This document shows, in pieces, positions 39,923 to 47,380 of a stretch of 64,000 bases of DNA. A program made the translations under genes and the position numbers. Numbering within the stretch: position 1 is the stretch's first letter; the number at the start of each line of letters is the position of its first letter. The notes beneath the pieces are model-generated. The model was given only the letters and a program-made list of their open reading frames with translations. It ran no database searches and had not been told where the DNA came from. Source of the stretch: Herbidospora solisilvae (lineage in GTDB: Bacteria > Actinomycetota > Actinomycetes > Streptosporangiales > Streptosporangiaceae); assembly GCF_009901565.1 (NCBI RefSeq), contig NZ_WXEW01000003.1, forward strand, positions 435,312 to 499,311, read 5' to 3'.

Positions 39923-41785
39923 ATGGCCGCCTATATTCGGTGGGATCTTACTTACGACAAGTTCCGGCAGGCTTACGATCAATACTCTGTCGTGTTGGGC
40001 TTGCGGATCGTGGACGTCTGCGGCTATGACATCGCTGGTCAGGCACATTACGCGGCGATCTGGGAACGCGGGTCCGGTCCTCAACAGTGGACGGATCATC
40101 AAATTCCGTTCGACAAATATCTGACGGTCTATGACGAGCGCAAAGCCGCCGGCTTCCGGCCTGTCATCGTCAATGGCTATAACGTCGGCGCAAAAGTCTA
40201 CTTCGCCACCGTCTGGGAGAAGGAGGAGCGCGCGGGGCATCCGCTGTGGACGTCGTATCACGTGGTCGGGCTCTCCGATCTATATACGCTTGTGAAGGAG
40301 CACAGAAGGAACGGTTACGTTCCCGTTGACATCAGCGGATACCGAATGGATGACGGCGTTTACTGTTCCGTCGTCTTCGAGGGGTGGCCCGGATACGACA
40401 CCCGTTGGGACTGGATCCAGCCACAGGTGTCCGCCGCCAATTACCAGAACCTTTTCGACGGAATGGACCGAGACCATTACCGGCCGGTTCGCGCCATCGG
40501 ATTCAGCGTTCCGAATTCCACCTACGACCGTCTCGACCACTTCACCTCGCTCTGGCGAAGGAGCGTGGGGCGGCCGTTCTCCGCGCGGCACAACCTCGAT
40601 GTCAGCGCCTTCAAGTCCGAGGTCGAGCACTACGAACGGGAGAAGTATCGGCCGGTGTCGGTGGGAGGATTCTCCGCCGGTTTCGGATCGGCCGCGGCGC
40701 AGCGGTTCTGCCCGATCTGGGAGAAGCGTGAGGCGGCCCCGGTCATCGAAGGCCTGGTCGAGAAGTTCATGAAGTACTACAACGTGCCGGGGTTGTCGCT
40801 GGCGATCACTATCGGCGGACGGTTGGTGCACGCCGAAGGGTACGGCGTCGCGGACCGGGCGAGCGGCGAGAAGGTGACGGCCGCGAGCCGGTTCCGGATC
40901 GCGAGCGTGGCCAAGCCGATCACGTCAGCCGCCGTCATGAAGCTCGCGGAGACGGGCAGGCTCAGCCCGATCGACCTGGTCTTCGGGGACAGCGGGCATC
41001 TGGCGGGGTTCGGCATGCCAGCCGATCCCAGAGTCGAGGACATCATCGTGCTGCACCTGCTGCAGCACTCCTGCGGCGGCTGGCCGTACCGGCCCGACGA
41101 TCCGATGTTCGGCGACATCTCACTCGACCATCAGCAACTCATCACGTCGGTGCTGGCGAACCGGCCGCTGAATCATGATCCCGGAACCCACTACGCCTAT
41201 TCCAACTTCGGTTACTGCGTGCTCGGGCGGGTCATCGAGGAGGTGACCGGCGAGTCGTACGAGGCTTACGTACGGCGGGAGGTCCTGGCCCCATGTGGGA
41301 TCGTCGGCATGGAACTGGCGGGCGACACCCTGGCCGACCGGCGTCCCGGCGAGGTCCTCTACTACGACCAGAACGAGGGCGACCCATACGGCATGGCCGT
41401 GACCCGGATGGACGCGCACGGCGGCTGGCTGGCCACGGCGAGCGACCTGCTGCGTTTCCTCGCACGGGTGGACGGGTCCGCCACCCCGCCGGACATTCTC
41501 GACCCCGACTGGGTCACCTACATGACCAAGCCCTCGGGGCTGGCGGACTCGAACGGCTACGCCTGCGGGTGGTCGGTCCACGGGTCCAGGTGGGGTCACG
41601 GCGGAGACCTTCCGGGAAGCACCTCGCTCCTGCGGCGCATCGGAGGATTCGGCGTGGCGGCATTGATCAACACGCGGTACCTCAAGGACGCCTCCGATCC
41701 GCTGGACACCAACGCGGGGCTCTCCAAGCTGGTGGAAGCCATACACGACCAGGTCGATCATTGGCCGACAGGTCTGCCTCTCTGA
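39923..41785 (+). CDS. Polyglycine-hydrolase-like class C serine hydrolase with N-terminal repeats
   Basis: 620 residues. About 1-275 are four or five ~50-residue repeats (W..L..., G(F/Y)RPV.I.GY, FATVWEK-like). This resembles the N-terminal domain of fungal polyglycine hydrolases that trim plant class IV chitinases. The C-terminal beta-lactamase/PBP-like domain has Ser328-x-x-Lys331, Tyr426-Ser-Asn428 and His559-Gly-Gly. No signal peptide is visible, so the compartment is uncertain. Codon use is less GC-biased in the first half than in neighbours. It lies between chromosome-like genes and the integrase remnant; transfer with an older island is possible. Confidence 0.82.
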   Translation: MAAYIRWDLTYDKFRQAYDQYSVVLGLRIVDVCGYDIAGQAHYAAIWERGSGPQQWTDHQIPFDKYLTVYDERKAAGFRPVIVNGYNVGAKVYFATVWEKEERAGHPLWTSYHVVGLSDLYTLVKEHRRNGYVPVDISGYRMDDGVYCSVVFEGWPGYDTRWDWIQPQVSAANYQNLFDGMDRDHYRPVRAIGFSVPNSTYDRLDHFTSLWRRSVGRPFSARHNLDVSAFKSEVEHYEREKYRPVSVGGFSAGFGSAAAQRFCPIWEKREAAPVIEGLVEKFMKYYNVPGLSLAITIGGRLVHAEGYGVADRASGEKVTAASRFRIASVAKPITSAAVMKLAETGRLSPIDLVFGDSGHLAGFGMPADPRVEDIIVLHLLQHSCGGWPYRPDDPMFGDISLDHQQLITSVLANRPLNHDPGTHYAYSNFGYCVLGRVIEEVTGESYEAYVRREVLAPCGIVGMELAGDTLADRRPGEVLYYDQNEGDPYGMAVTRMDAHGGWLATASDLLRFLARVDGSATPPDILDPDWVTYMTKPSGLADSNGYACGWSVHGSRWGHGGDLPGSTSLLRRIGGFGVAALINTRYLKDASDPLDTNAGLSKLVEAIHDQVDHWPTGLPL

Positions 41786-41941
41786 ACTCCGGCTGTTGGG
41801 CCAGGGGCGACCGGCCGACGTCATGGAACGCCTGAGATCTGCTCGGCAGATCGTGTCAGCCACGCTTGCGGCGATCCGTCCTGAGCCGCTCAATCGTCGG
41901 GCAGTCCAGATGTAGACAAGCTCATCATGGCTAGTCATGCG

Positions 41942-42029
41942 ATGAAGTCGGGCATCCGGCAAGCTCAGGTGGTGACCACGCCCACGGGCAAGGAAGGCCC
42001 TGACGCGAAACCAAACGGAGAAAGTCCTC
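41942..42029 (+). pseudogene. Remnant of an integrase gene outside the left att site
   Basis: Near-identical pieces of the intact integrase (52744-52886) appear here with internal deletions: ATCCGGCAAGCTCAG, ACCACGCCCACGGGCAAGG and CCTGACGC...GGAGAA.GTCCTC. It then jumps to the sequence that follows the intact integrase. It is a non-functional relic of a related element integrated earlier. Confidence 0.8.
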
Positions 42030-42039
42030 TCGGCAACAG

Positions 42040-42074
42040 AAAAAGGCCCGACCCATCAAATGGATCAGACCTTT
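42040..42074 (-). terminator. Left copy of the tRNA-Pro terminator hairpin
   Basis: Same hairpin as at 53550-53585 but with the inner stem CCAT/ATGG in place of CCAC/GTGG. This compensatory change supports a real RNA structure. T-rich end on the minus strand. Confidence 0.65.
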
Positions 42075-42075
42075 A

Positions 42076-42132
42076 CCTGGTACTACACCGTCGGGGTGGC
42101 GGGATTTGAACCCACGACCTCTTCGTCCCGAA
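42076..42132. repeat. attL: 57-bp direct repeat (3' part of tRNA-Pro)
   Basis: Identical over 57 bp to 53588-53644. It contains the T-arm and anticodon-loop half of the tRNA and is the duplicated core produced by site-specific integration. The tRNA is incomplete here (the 5' half is absent). Confidence 0.92.
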
Positions 42133-42237
42133 GGAAGACCAGGCTGTCTGCGAGGGTCGCGTGACGTCGATCGGGGTGCCTCTCAACAGCTATAACACCC
42201 TGAAGAGGACGGGTGCTGTCGGAGGGACCCTGAGGGT

Positions 42238-42270
42238 GGTGGCTCCCACTGGTGGCTCCCGAGGCTCCCG
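42238..42270. repeat. Left TGGCTCCC repeats (candidate integrase arm sites)
   Basis: TGGCTCCC at 42240-42247 and 42253-42260, plus AGGCTCCC at 42262-42269, all in one orientation, about 107 bp inside the left att core. The same octamer occurs twice near the right end. Confidence 0.5.
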
Positions 42271-42532
42271 CCGAGAGGGAGGAGATCCTCTTGACTTGGA
42301 GATCAACTGGCGCAGTGTCTAGCGTCGCTGATTGCTGCCAATCCCAAGAGCGCTTGCACTCTAAGGGTTCGCTACGACTTGCCCAGCGACGATCTTGACT
42401 GTTGTAGCCGGCATGCGCTGTGGAGCAAGGAACAGCAAGCAAGCATGTCAGGGGCGTACCGGAATCTTGCACACAGAATCTGGCAGTGTGCTTGAAACCG
42501 GGCAGCCCGTGCGTAGACAGGCGTCGGGACTG

Positions 42533-43096
42533 TCAGCCTGACAGACTGTCGCGCTTCAGCTTGCTTTTCCAAACGGGATTCAACGGCGGCGCTTCAGTGA
42601 CGGAGATTTCCGCAGCATCCATGTTCGAGATGGCCATAACTGAATCGAATAGCCACACAAGACGAGAAAAGCTGAATATGGCTAACAATATAGCATATTC
42701 AAAGGAAAAGCGCATGGAGTGCGGATCGTGATTATTGTCGAGCGCCTGAGCGCACAGGCAAATTAGGGCCGAAGCGCCAACATTGACGAGTAGATATGTC
42801 CAGTTGCGCCGCAATTCCTCGGCGAAATGGAGGCGCGCTTTGCGTGCTCGTTGGCCGGTCGCTGCCATATACACAGTGGCAGCGATCGCGCTTAGGCCGC
42901 CGAGTACTGATATTACTGTTGCCCCTGTTTCATAGACTCCGAGACGTTGATCCAGGGTGATCCATGAAAGGAAGTCGCCCCGTTTATACCGATTAACCAC
43001 GAGAAGGTGGAAGGCTAGAATCGTTGCGGCCAGGATGTAATCGATCCAAGGGTTATCGGACCACCAGCCGACCAGGGAGATCCGTAGTCGCCGCAC
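42533..43096 (-). CDS. Four-helix membrane protein, element cargo
   Basis: 187 residues from a GTG. Four membrane helices near 20-37, 57-80, 98-119 and 130-155, with a basic loop after the second. No known family recognised. The gene follows the 310-residue cytosolic partner by 27 bp, so both are one operon. Codon use is AT-richer than chromosomal neighbours. The pair of a cytosolic protein and a small four-helix protein resembles the layout of two-gene phage-defence modules such as Kiwa, without demonstrated homology. Confidence 0.72.
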   Translation of the reverse strand: MRRLRISLVGWWSDNPWIDYILAATILAFHLLVVNRYKRGDFLSWITLDQRLGVYETGATVISVLGGLSAIAATVYMAATGQRARKARLHFAEELRRNWTYLLVNVGASALICLCAQALDNNHDPHSMRFSFEYAILLAIFSFSRLVWLFDSVMAISNMDAAEISVTEAPPLNPVWKSKLKRDSLSG

Positions 43097-43123
43097 GTCG
43101 CCGCCCTTCGGTGATGGCCCCAG

Positions 43124-44056
43124 CTAGTCGGTGCTGACTGCTAGCCGAAGCTCTGCCTCATGTTCAGCTGCTACGCCTAGGATCGCATCTACCGCCGACA
43201 AAATCCGGATCGAGTTGCCCTCTGTGTCGACTGCGGGTACCCGGCGCTTGGCTGTGACATGGTGCTCGACGAACTCGGCTAGCTGCGTGTACTCGGCTCC
43301 GGAGGGCTCAGCATAGACGAGCGTAGCCCTGGCCTTGTCCGCTGACCCTGGCATCACATGCTCAAGATCGATTAAATCGTTCAGCAGCCCCTGCCTGTCC
43401 TCGGAGCGCCCCTTACCTTTGGGCACGGAGATGATCAAGGTTACGTTGATATCTCCGTAGTCTTGCCTGGCCCTCTTCAGAAAGCCCGCGAGACGGCCGT
43501 TTCTATCGTTGAGCGCATCGATTTTACGTGCGCCCATCCTGATTTCAATCTTGTTCGCGCCTTCAGCCTTGCGAAGGCGGTCGATCTGGGCGGGTGAAAT
43601 CAGCGCTCGTACGGTGAGGTCGGCTTGACCAAATACCTTCATCGCATTGAGCCATGACTCAAGGGCTTTGTGGCTAGGGGCGCTGGTCGACCCCTGCATA
43701 ATGCCTACGATGTTGCCGAACGGAAGAAAGCAGATAACGGACGTTTCCAGATATCCTTCGCTGGCTTTTGACTCAAGCTCGCGCCATTCCCCTGTATCCC
43801 AGTTCATTACCGAGAGCCACTCGCCCTGCCCCTTGACCCGGTGAAGAAGAAGGTGATCTTCCTCTTCAATGGTGGTGGTGTTTCCGACTAGCCGCTCGTT
43901 CCCATCGAACGTCCTCTCGCCGACGGTGGACCGGGCCTGTGCGGCAAGAAACTCCTCCCACGCAAATTGGGGGTAGCGGCGCTGTGTTCCAGACTCGGAG
44001 ACGACAATCTCATAGAAGGAAACTGTACGTTCTTTTAGTGTCCGCGTTTTGGCCAC
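43124..44056 (-). CDS. Unknown cytosolic protein, DUF6731-like, element cargo
   Basis: 310 residues, no signal or membrane segment. GTG start with AGGAGGG. An N-terminal strand-rich region (ERTVSFYEI) and FLPFGNIVGIMQGS near 110 suggest the DUF6731-type family seen in mobile elements; this is a tentative recognition. It is first in a two-gene operon with the membrane protein. Function unknown. Confidence 0.68.
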   Translation of the reverse strand: MAKTRTLKERTVSFYEIVVSESGTQRRYPQFAWEEFLAAQARSTVGERTFDGNERLVGNTTTIEEEDHLLLHRVKGQGEWLSVMNWDTGEWRELESKASEGYLETSVICFLPFGNIVGIMQGSTSAPSHKALESWLNAMKVFGQADLTVRALISPAQIDRLRKAEGANKIEIRMGARKIDALNDRNGRLAGFLKRARQDYGDINVTLIISVPKGKGRSEDRQGLLNDLIDLEHVMPGSADKARATLVYAEPSGAEYTQLAEFVEHHVTAKRRVPAVDTEGNSIRILSAVDAILGVAAEHEAELRLAVSTD

Positions 44057-44348
44057 TTAGCCCTCCTCTGCGGTTTATCGCGACAGGATACTGGCTCGTC
44101 GGTGTATGGGCTACTTGCTAGGCAAATGATGCAGACTTGTCCCTATTGGCATGATTTACGGCGAAGGGTGTCGCGTATCCTCTGGCTGTCGACTAGGCCA
44201 TGCCACCCGCGCAGTACTCGGCAGAGCCGGGCGACCCAAGATCAATAAGCCGGCGCTAGGTCCTAGCAAGCGCGTGGGGAATCTGACCTGCTCTGCGCTG
44301 CCCGAGTTGACATGCCACCGACGTTATCGGCGGTTGCCTTTCTACTTG

Positions 44349-44609
44349 CTACCCATCGCTTGTGGCAGGCGGTTCGATCACGAAGCTCCCCATCCCTGGC
44401 TCCGTTCGAATGAGCCCATCCTGGCGCAGCGCACGATGAACCTTCTGGCCCGTCGCTGTGGCGATGCCGTAGATCTCCTGTAGGGCGAGAACGGACGGCA
44501 CCTGGTCGCCGACGGCGAACTCCCCACGCTCGATCTGCCCCTTGATGTCCTCATACACCTGGACCCATCGGGGTATCCCCGGCTTCCAGTCCAGCCCTTG
44601 ATCAGCCAC
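44349..44609 (-). CDS. GntR-type single winged-helix regulator (KorSA-like position)
   Basis: 86 residues from a GTG: a lone GntR winged helix (IPRWVQVYEDIKGQI ... VPSVLALQEIY) without an effector domain. Similar small GntR proteins (KorSA of pSAM2) repress AICE functions. A repeated motif just upstream (44634-44673) is a candidate operator shared with the divergent gene. Confidence 0.85.
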   Translation of the reverse strand: MADQGLDWKPGIPRWVQVYEDIKGQIERGEFAVGDQVPSVLALQEIYGIATATGQKVHRALRQDGLIRTEPGMGSFVIEPPATSDG

Positions 44610-44633
44610 GCAGACACGCTAAGTACGTGATGT

Positions 44634-44673
44634 CATGCCTAGCGAGATACGACATGCCTAGCGTGCTATAGCA
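44634..44673. promoter_or_regulatory. Repeated operator-like sites between divergent GntR gene and 44.7-kb gene
   Basis: Direct repeat CATGCCTAGCG at 44634-44644 and 44653-44663 (19-bp spacing), followed at 44664-44673 by the perfect palindrome TGCTATAGCA. These probably bind the small GntR protein. Confidence 0.55.
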
Positions 44674-44694
44674 TGGTGTACTACGGTGAAGAGC

Positions 44695-45036
44695 ATGGTG
44701 ACTCCCGAGAGCATGCCTGACCCGGTATCCCGTCAGGGGCGCACGGAGATCACGCCTGTGTGGGTGCCGTTCCAGAGTGCCCGAAGCGATCGGTTTCGAG
44801 TGACTGAAACGGCGTGCTGCGGAGTTTATGAATGGGCATGCCAGGGCGGGATGTATTTCATACTCCGGTACACCAAGCAGAACGGATATGAGGAAACGGG
44901 GAGAGGGTTATATCGGGAAGCCCGAGCCCTATGGGACGAGCTGGCAATTGCGCACAAACTTACTCACGGCCGCGTCCCAGGCAGCCGCAACGCGCACAGG
45001 AAATCATCGTCTCCGACTAACGCTCTAGAAGGGTGA
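44695..45036 (+). CDS. Small hypothetical protein, element cargo
   Basis: 113 residues from ATG 44695 (or 116 from GTG 44686). A central segment (FRVTETACCGVYEWACQGGMYFILRY) suggests a compact domain; no family recognised. It is first in a possible operon with two downstream genes and divergent from the GntR gene. Confidence 0.55.
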   Translation: MVTPESMPDPVSRQGRTEITPVWVPFQSARSDRFRVTETACCGVYEWACQGGMYFILRYTKQNGYEETGRGLYREARALWDELAIAHKLTHGRVPGSRNAHRKSSSPTNALEG

Positions 45037-45043
45037 ACTCAGC

Positions 45044-45337
45044 ATGACTGATGCTAATCGGGACCGGTTCATCCATCTCATGCGATTGGCATGGGACCTG
45101 CGAATTTCTGGGCTTGGAGTATCGGTCAAGTTATCGCCGGGACAGGAGCCATATTTAGAGATCCCTAGGGCTGTGGGTCCTTTACGGGTGATGGCAACCC
45201 TGCAGTACAACGAGTGGGTATTTAGCTGGGGTAGAGGTCGAGATAACTCGATATCTGCTCTCAGCGTGCAAGCTTCGTCAAGAATTCTACAGTTCGCACG
45301 AAACGACGATGGGCTAACTCGCGGTTCTATCGGCTAA
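45044..45337 (+). CDS. Small hypothetical protein, element cargo
   Basis: 97 residues, no recognised domain; looks like a small globular alpha/beta protein. It starts 7 bp after the previous stop and ends 8 bp before the tandem-GntR gene, consistent with an operon. Confidence 0.55.
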   Translation: MTDANRDRFIHLMRLAWDLRISGLGVSVKLSPGQEPYLEIPRAVGPLRVMATLQYNEWVFSWGRGRDNSISALSVQASSRILQFARNDDGLTRGSIG

Positions 45338-45345
45338 GGAAATCT

Positions 45346-45774
45346 ATGGCTTATCAGCGTATCGCCAGCATCATAAAAGATCGGGTTCAAGCGTGCGTTT
45401 ACCCGGATGGTGCCTTGCTGCCTTCTGAGGCAGCCCTCTGTCGGGAGTTCGGTGTCGCTCGTTCCACAATAAGACGAGCTCTCGGCCTGCTTGAGAGTGA
45501 AGGCTTGATCGTTGTTATCCCAGCAAAAGGGCGCGCTGTAAAGAAGTGCCTTAGGGCTCCGCAATACCTGTACTCGGCTATCGCGGCGGATCTACGTAGA
45601 AAAATTCGAGACAGGGAGCTGCGGATGGGGGATATTATACCGAGCGAAGCAGCTCTTTGTAGGCGGTACGCCGTCTCGCGCTACACGATCCGTCAAGCGC
45701 TGGCGCTCCTGCAAAGCGACGGTTTGATTGCCGTTAAGGCTGGCAGCGGACGGTTTGTTTGTCCCTATCCGTGA
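45346..45774 (+). CDS. Tandem double GntR winged-helix protein
   Basis: 142 residues made of two similar GntR winged helices, residues 1-68 (LLPSEAALCREFGVARSTIRRALGLL) and 75-142 (IIPSEAALCRRYAVSRYTIRQALALL). There is no ligand domain. It could bind two half-sites as a monomer. It is the last gene of the cargo operon, downstream of the repeated operator. Confidence 0.78.
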   Translation: MAYQRIASIIKDRVQACVYPDGALLPSEAALCREFGVARSTIRRALGLLESEGLIVVIPAKGRAVKKCLRAPQYLYSAIAADLRRKIRDRELRMGDIIPSEAALCRRYAVSRYTIRQALALLQSDGLIAVKAGSGRFVCPYP

Positions 45775-45814
45775 TTCATGGATCACTTTCGCGACTTGAA
45801 TCACTGTCGGCACA

Positions 45815-46786
45815 TTATATCGCCAGGCGGAAATCTTCGATTTTTTGGCGGATTACCGTACTAGGGTCGCCGCCATGACGCTTAGATGTAATCATCTGCG
45901 TCATGTCCACGTCAGTGAGAAAAATAATCATCTTGCCGTCCAATACCCATTGCTCACGCCGAACCATTACTGCTGTCGAGTCGGGCTCGTTGCGGCTAAT
46001 GACAATCCCGAAGAGGCCGGGACCTTTTTCGGTGAGGTAATTTACTAGCTGTAACACCTCATCCTTTCCGATTGACTTGCAGTAATTTTTTGCGTCTGCA
46101 ACGATATAGTCGGCTCGATAGTGCACACGTAAAAAGTGGAAGAATCCCGAGTTGCAGTAGTTGGGTATCACGATATCGCGGCGATTGGTTTTTGTTTCAT
46201 TTCGAACTTCAAGTATGGGCCGTTCAAGGGGTGGAAAGAAGAGGAATTCCAGTATCTCTGCACATAATTTCTGATATGCGTACCACTCTGTACGGCCGCA
46301 TCTGACAGAGTTCAGCCGTGCAAGCAGAGTCTCCGCTATATCGCTAGGTTGCTCTGGGTCGAAACTATGTCTGGCAAGAAAATGGTCAGCAATGTAAGGA
46401 TGGTTGGACAGTACGGTTTCTAACCACGTCCCATCAAGAACCGTGATTTCTTGCTCGGCTAGTTGGTCTATGTATCGGGATGTGAGAGTTTCCGGTGTAA
46501 CCATGACCAGCTGCGGACTTGGCAAGTCTGGATACTTCTCTCGAAATGCCTCGCGATACCTTAGGAGCTGATCGATTCTATCTTTGATTCTATGCCTTGT
46601 TTGCGGTGTAATTCTGGCCAGTTCTATGATTTGCGGATTTTCTCCGAGAGCTAATAGATCGGGCCTTGATTGGTGGCCAAGCCTTTGTTCGTGGAGCAGA
46701 TCGATCTCCGGGTATTGTATTCGGTAAATTGCCGATACTAGTCGAACAAGATCTGATTCGCTAAGATTGGGGAGCTGAAATTTCAT
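45815..46786 (-). CDS. Restriction-endonuclease-fold (PD-(D/E)XK, Mrr-like) protein, element cargo
   Basis: 323 residues. C-terminal domain with Asp204 (RRDIVIP), Asp231-Ala-Lys233 and Gln246 fits the PD-(D/E)XK core of Mrr-type nucleases. Residues 28-125 look like a second, degenerate copy of the fold (Pro42-Asp43, then Glu55 with no following Lys). A type IV-like restriction or other defence role is inferred. AT-rich compared with neighbours. It follows the isochorismatase-like gene by 18 bp. Confidence 0.75.
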   Translation of the reverse strand: MKFQLPNLSESDLVRLVSAIYRIQYPEIDLLHEQRLGHQSRPDLLALGENPQIIELARITPQTRHRIKDRIDQLLRYREAFREKYPDLPSPQLVMVTPETLTSRYIDQLAEQEITVLDGTWLETVLSNHPYIADHFLARHSFDPEQPSDIAETLLARLNSVRCGRTEWYAYQKLCAEILEFLFFPPLERPILEVRNETKTNRRDIVIPNYCNSGFFHFLRVHYRADYIVADAKNYCKSIGKDEVLQLVNYLTEKGPGLFGIVISRNEPDSTAVMVRREQWVLDGKMIIFLTDVDMTQMITSKRHGGDPSTVIRQKIEDFRLAI

Positions 46787-46804
46787 ACTTTTGCCCTGTT
46801 CTGA

Positions 46805-47374
46805 TTAGTTCGGAACTTCTTCTGGAATACCCATTAGCGTTCCCCATGGGATATCTGTGGTCGTGATGATCTGCCCCTTGCCGACGAAGCGCGAGGCGAC
46901 GAAGATCCCCGCATCGTGAGCGGCCTGCCCCGCGTGGCTCGCGGAAGCGTCCGCGATAAGCCAGGGAGTACAATCCCGCTCGAACGCGTCAACGACAGTC
47001 TTGAGCACGCAGCTCTCCGTGTCGAGCCCGCAGACGTAGAAGTCCTTCCATCCGTATTCCTGTGCGAGCCGGTCGCCTTCCTCGCTGAAGAAACTGTAGA
47101 TGGTCTTGTCTAGAACAGCCGTCGCCTTGTCGGCCATTGGGAGCAACTCCGGAACGATGTCGATCTCAGGAGAACTCTTCACCTTCGACCATCGGATCAG
47201 ACGCTCATAAGGGCTGCCGTCGTAATTGATGTACCGGGTGAACACCACCGACCCACCCGAGGCTTGCCACCTATCCACCAGGGAAGCGATCACCGATATT
47301 GCAGGCTTGGAATGTTCCGTGATGAACCCGTTCTGCGCGTCAATGATGACCAACACCGAAGACCTGTCGAACAT
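46805..47374 (-). CDS. Isochorismatase-like cysteine hydrolase
   Basis: 189 residues with a complete isochorismatase-family triad: Asp12 (IIDAQNGF), Lys90 (LDKTIYS) and Cys122 (DTESCVLKT). The family hydrolyses amides such as nicotinamide or N-carbamoyl compounds; substrate unknown. It lies 6 bp after the XRE regulator and probably shares its operon. Confidence 0.87.
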   Translation of the reverse strand: MFDRSSVLVIIDAQNGFITEHSKPAISVIASLVDRWQASGGSVVFTRYINYDGSPYERLIRWSKVKSSPEIDIVPELLPMADKATAVLDKTIYSFFSEEGDRLAQEYGWKDFYVCGLDTESCVLKTVVDAFERDCTPWLIADASASHAGQAAHDAGIFVASRFVGKGQIITTTDIPWGTLMGIPEEVPN

Positions 47375-47380
47375 GGGGCC

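Larger units (their letters stand above)
41786..42532. other. Non-coding left junction of the integrated element
   Basis: This holds a collapsed integrase fragment (41942-42029), a copy of the tRNA terminator, the left att repeat and TGGCTCCC repeats. Short frames here run across these structures and are not credible genes. Of the rest, only small inverted repeats were seen, one of them CTGTCAGCCTGACAG at 42530-42544. Confidence 0.7.

Noticed and set aside
41927-42109. 60-codon frame over the left junction
   Set aside because: It is built from integrase fragments and the att core; no start site and no plausible product.
42083-42472. 129-codon minus frame crossing attL
   Set aside because: It covers the tRNA fragment and repeats, and has no codon bias or domain.
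42533-44056. Assignment as a Kiwa (KwaA/KwaB) system
   Set aside because: Only the layout (cytosolic plus four-helix protein) agrees; gene order differs and no KwaB (DUF4868) motif could be confirmed by reading.
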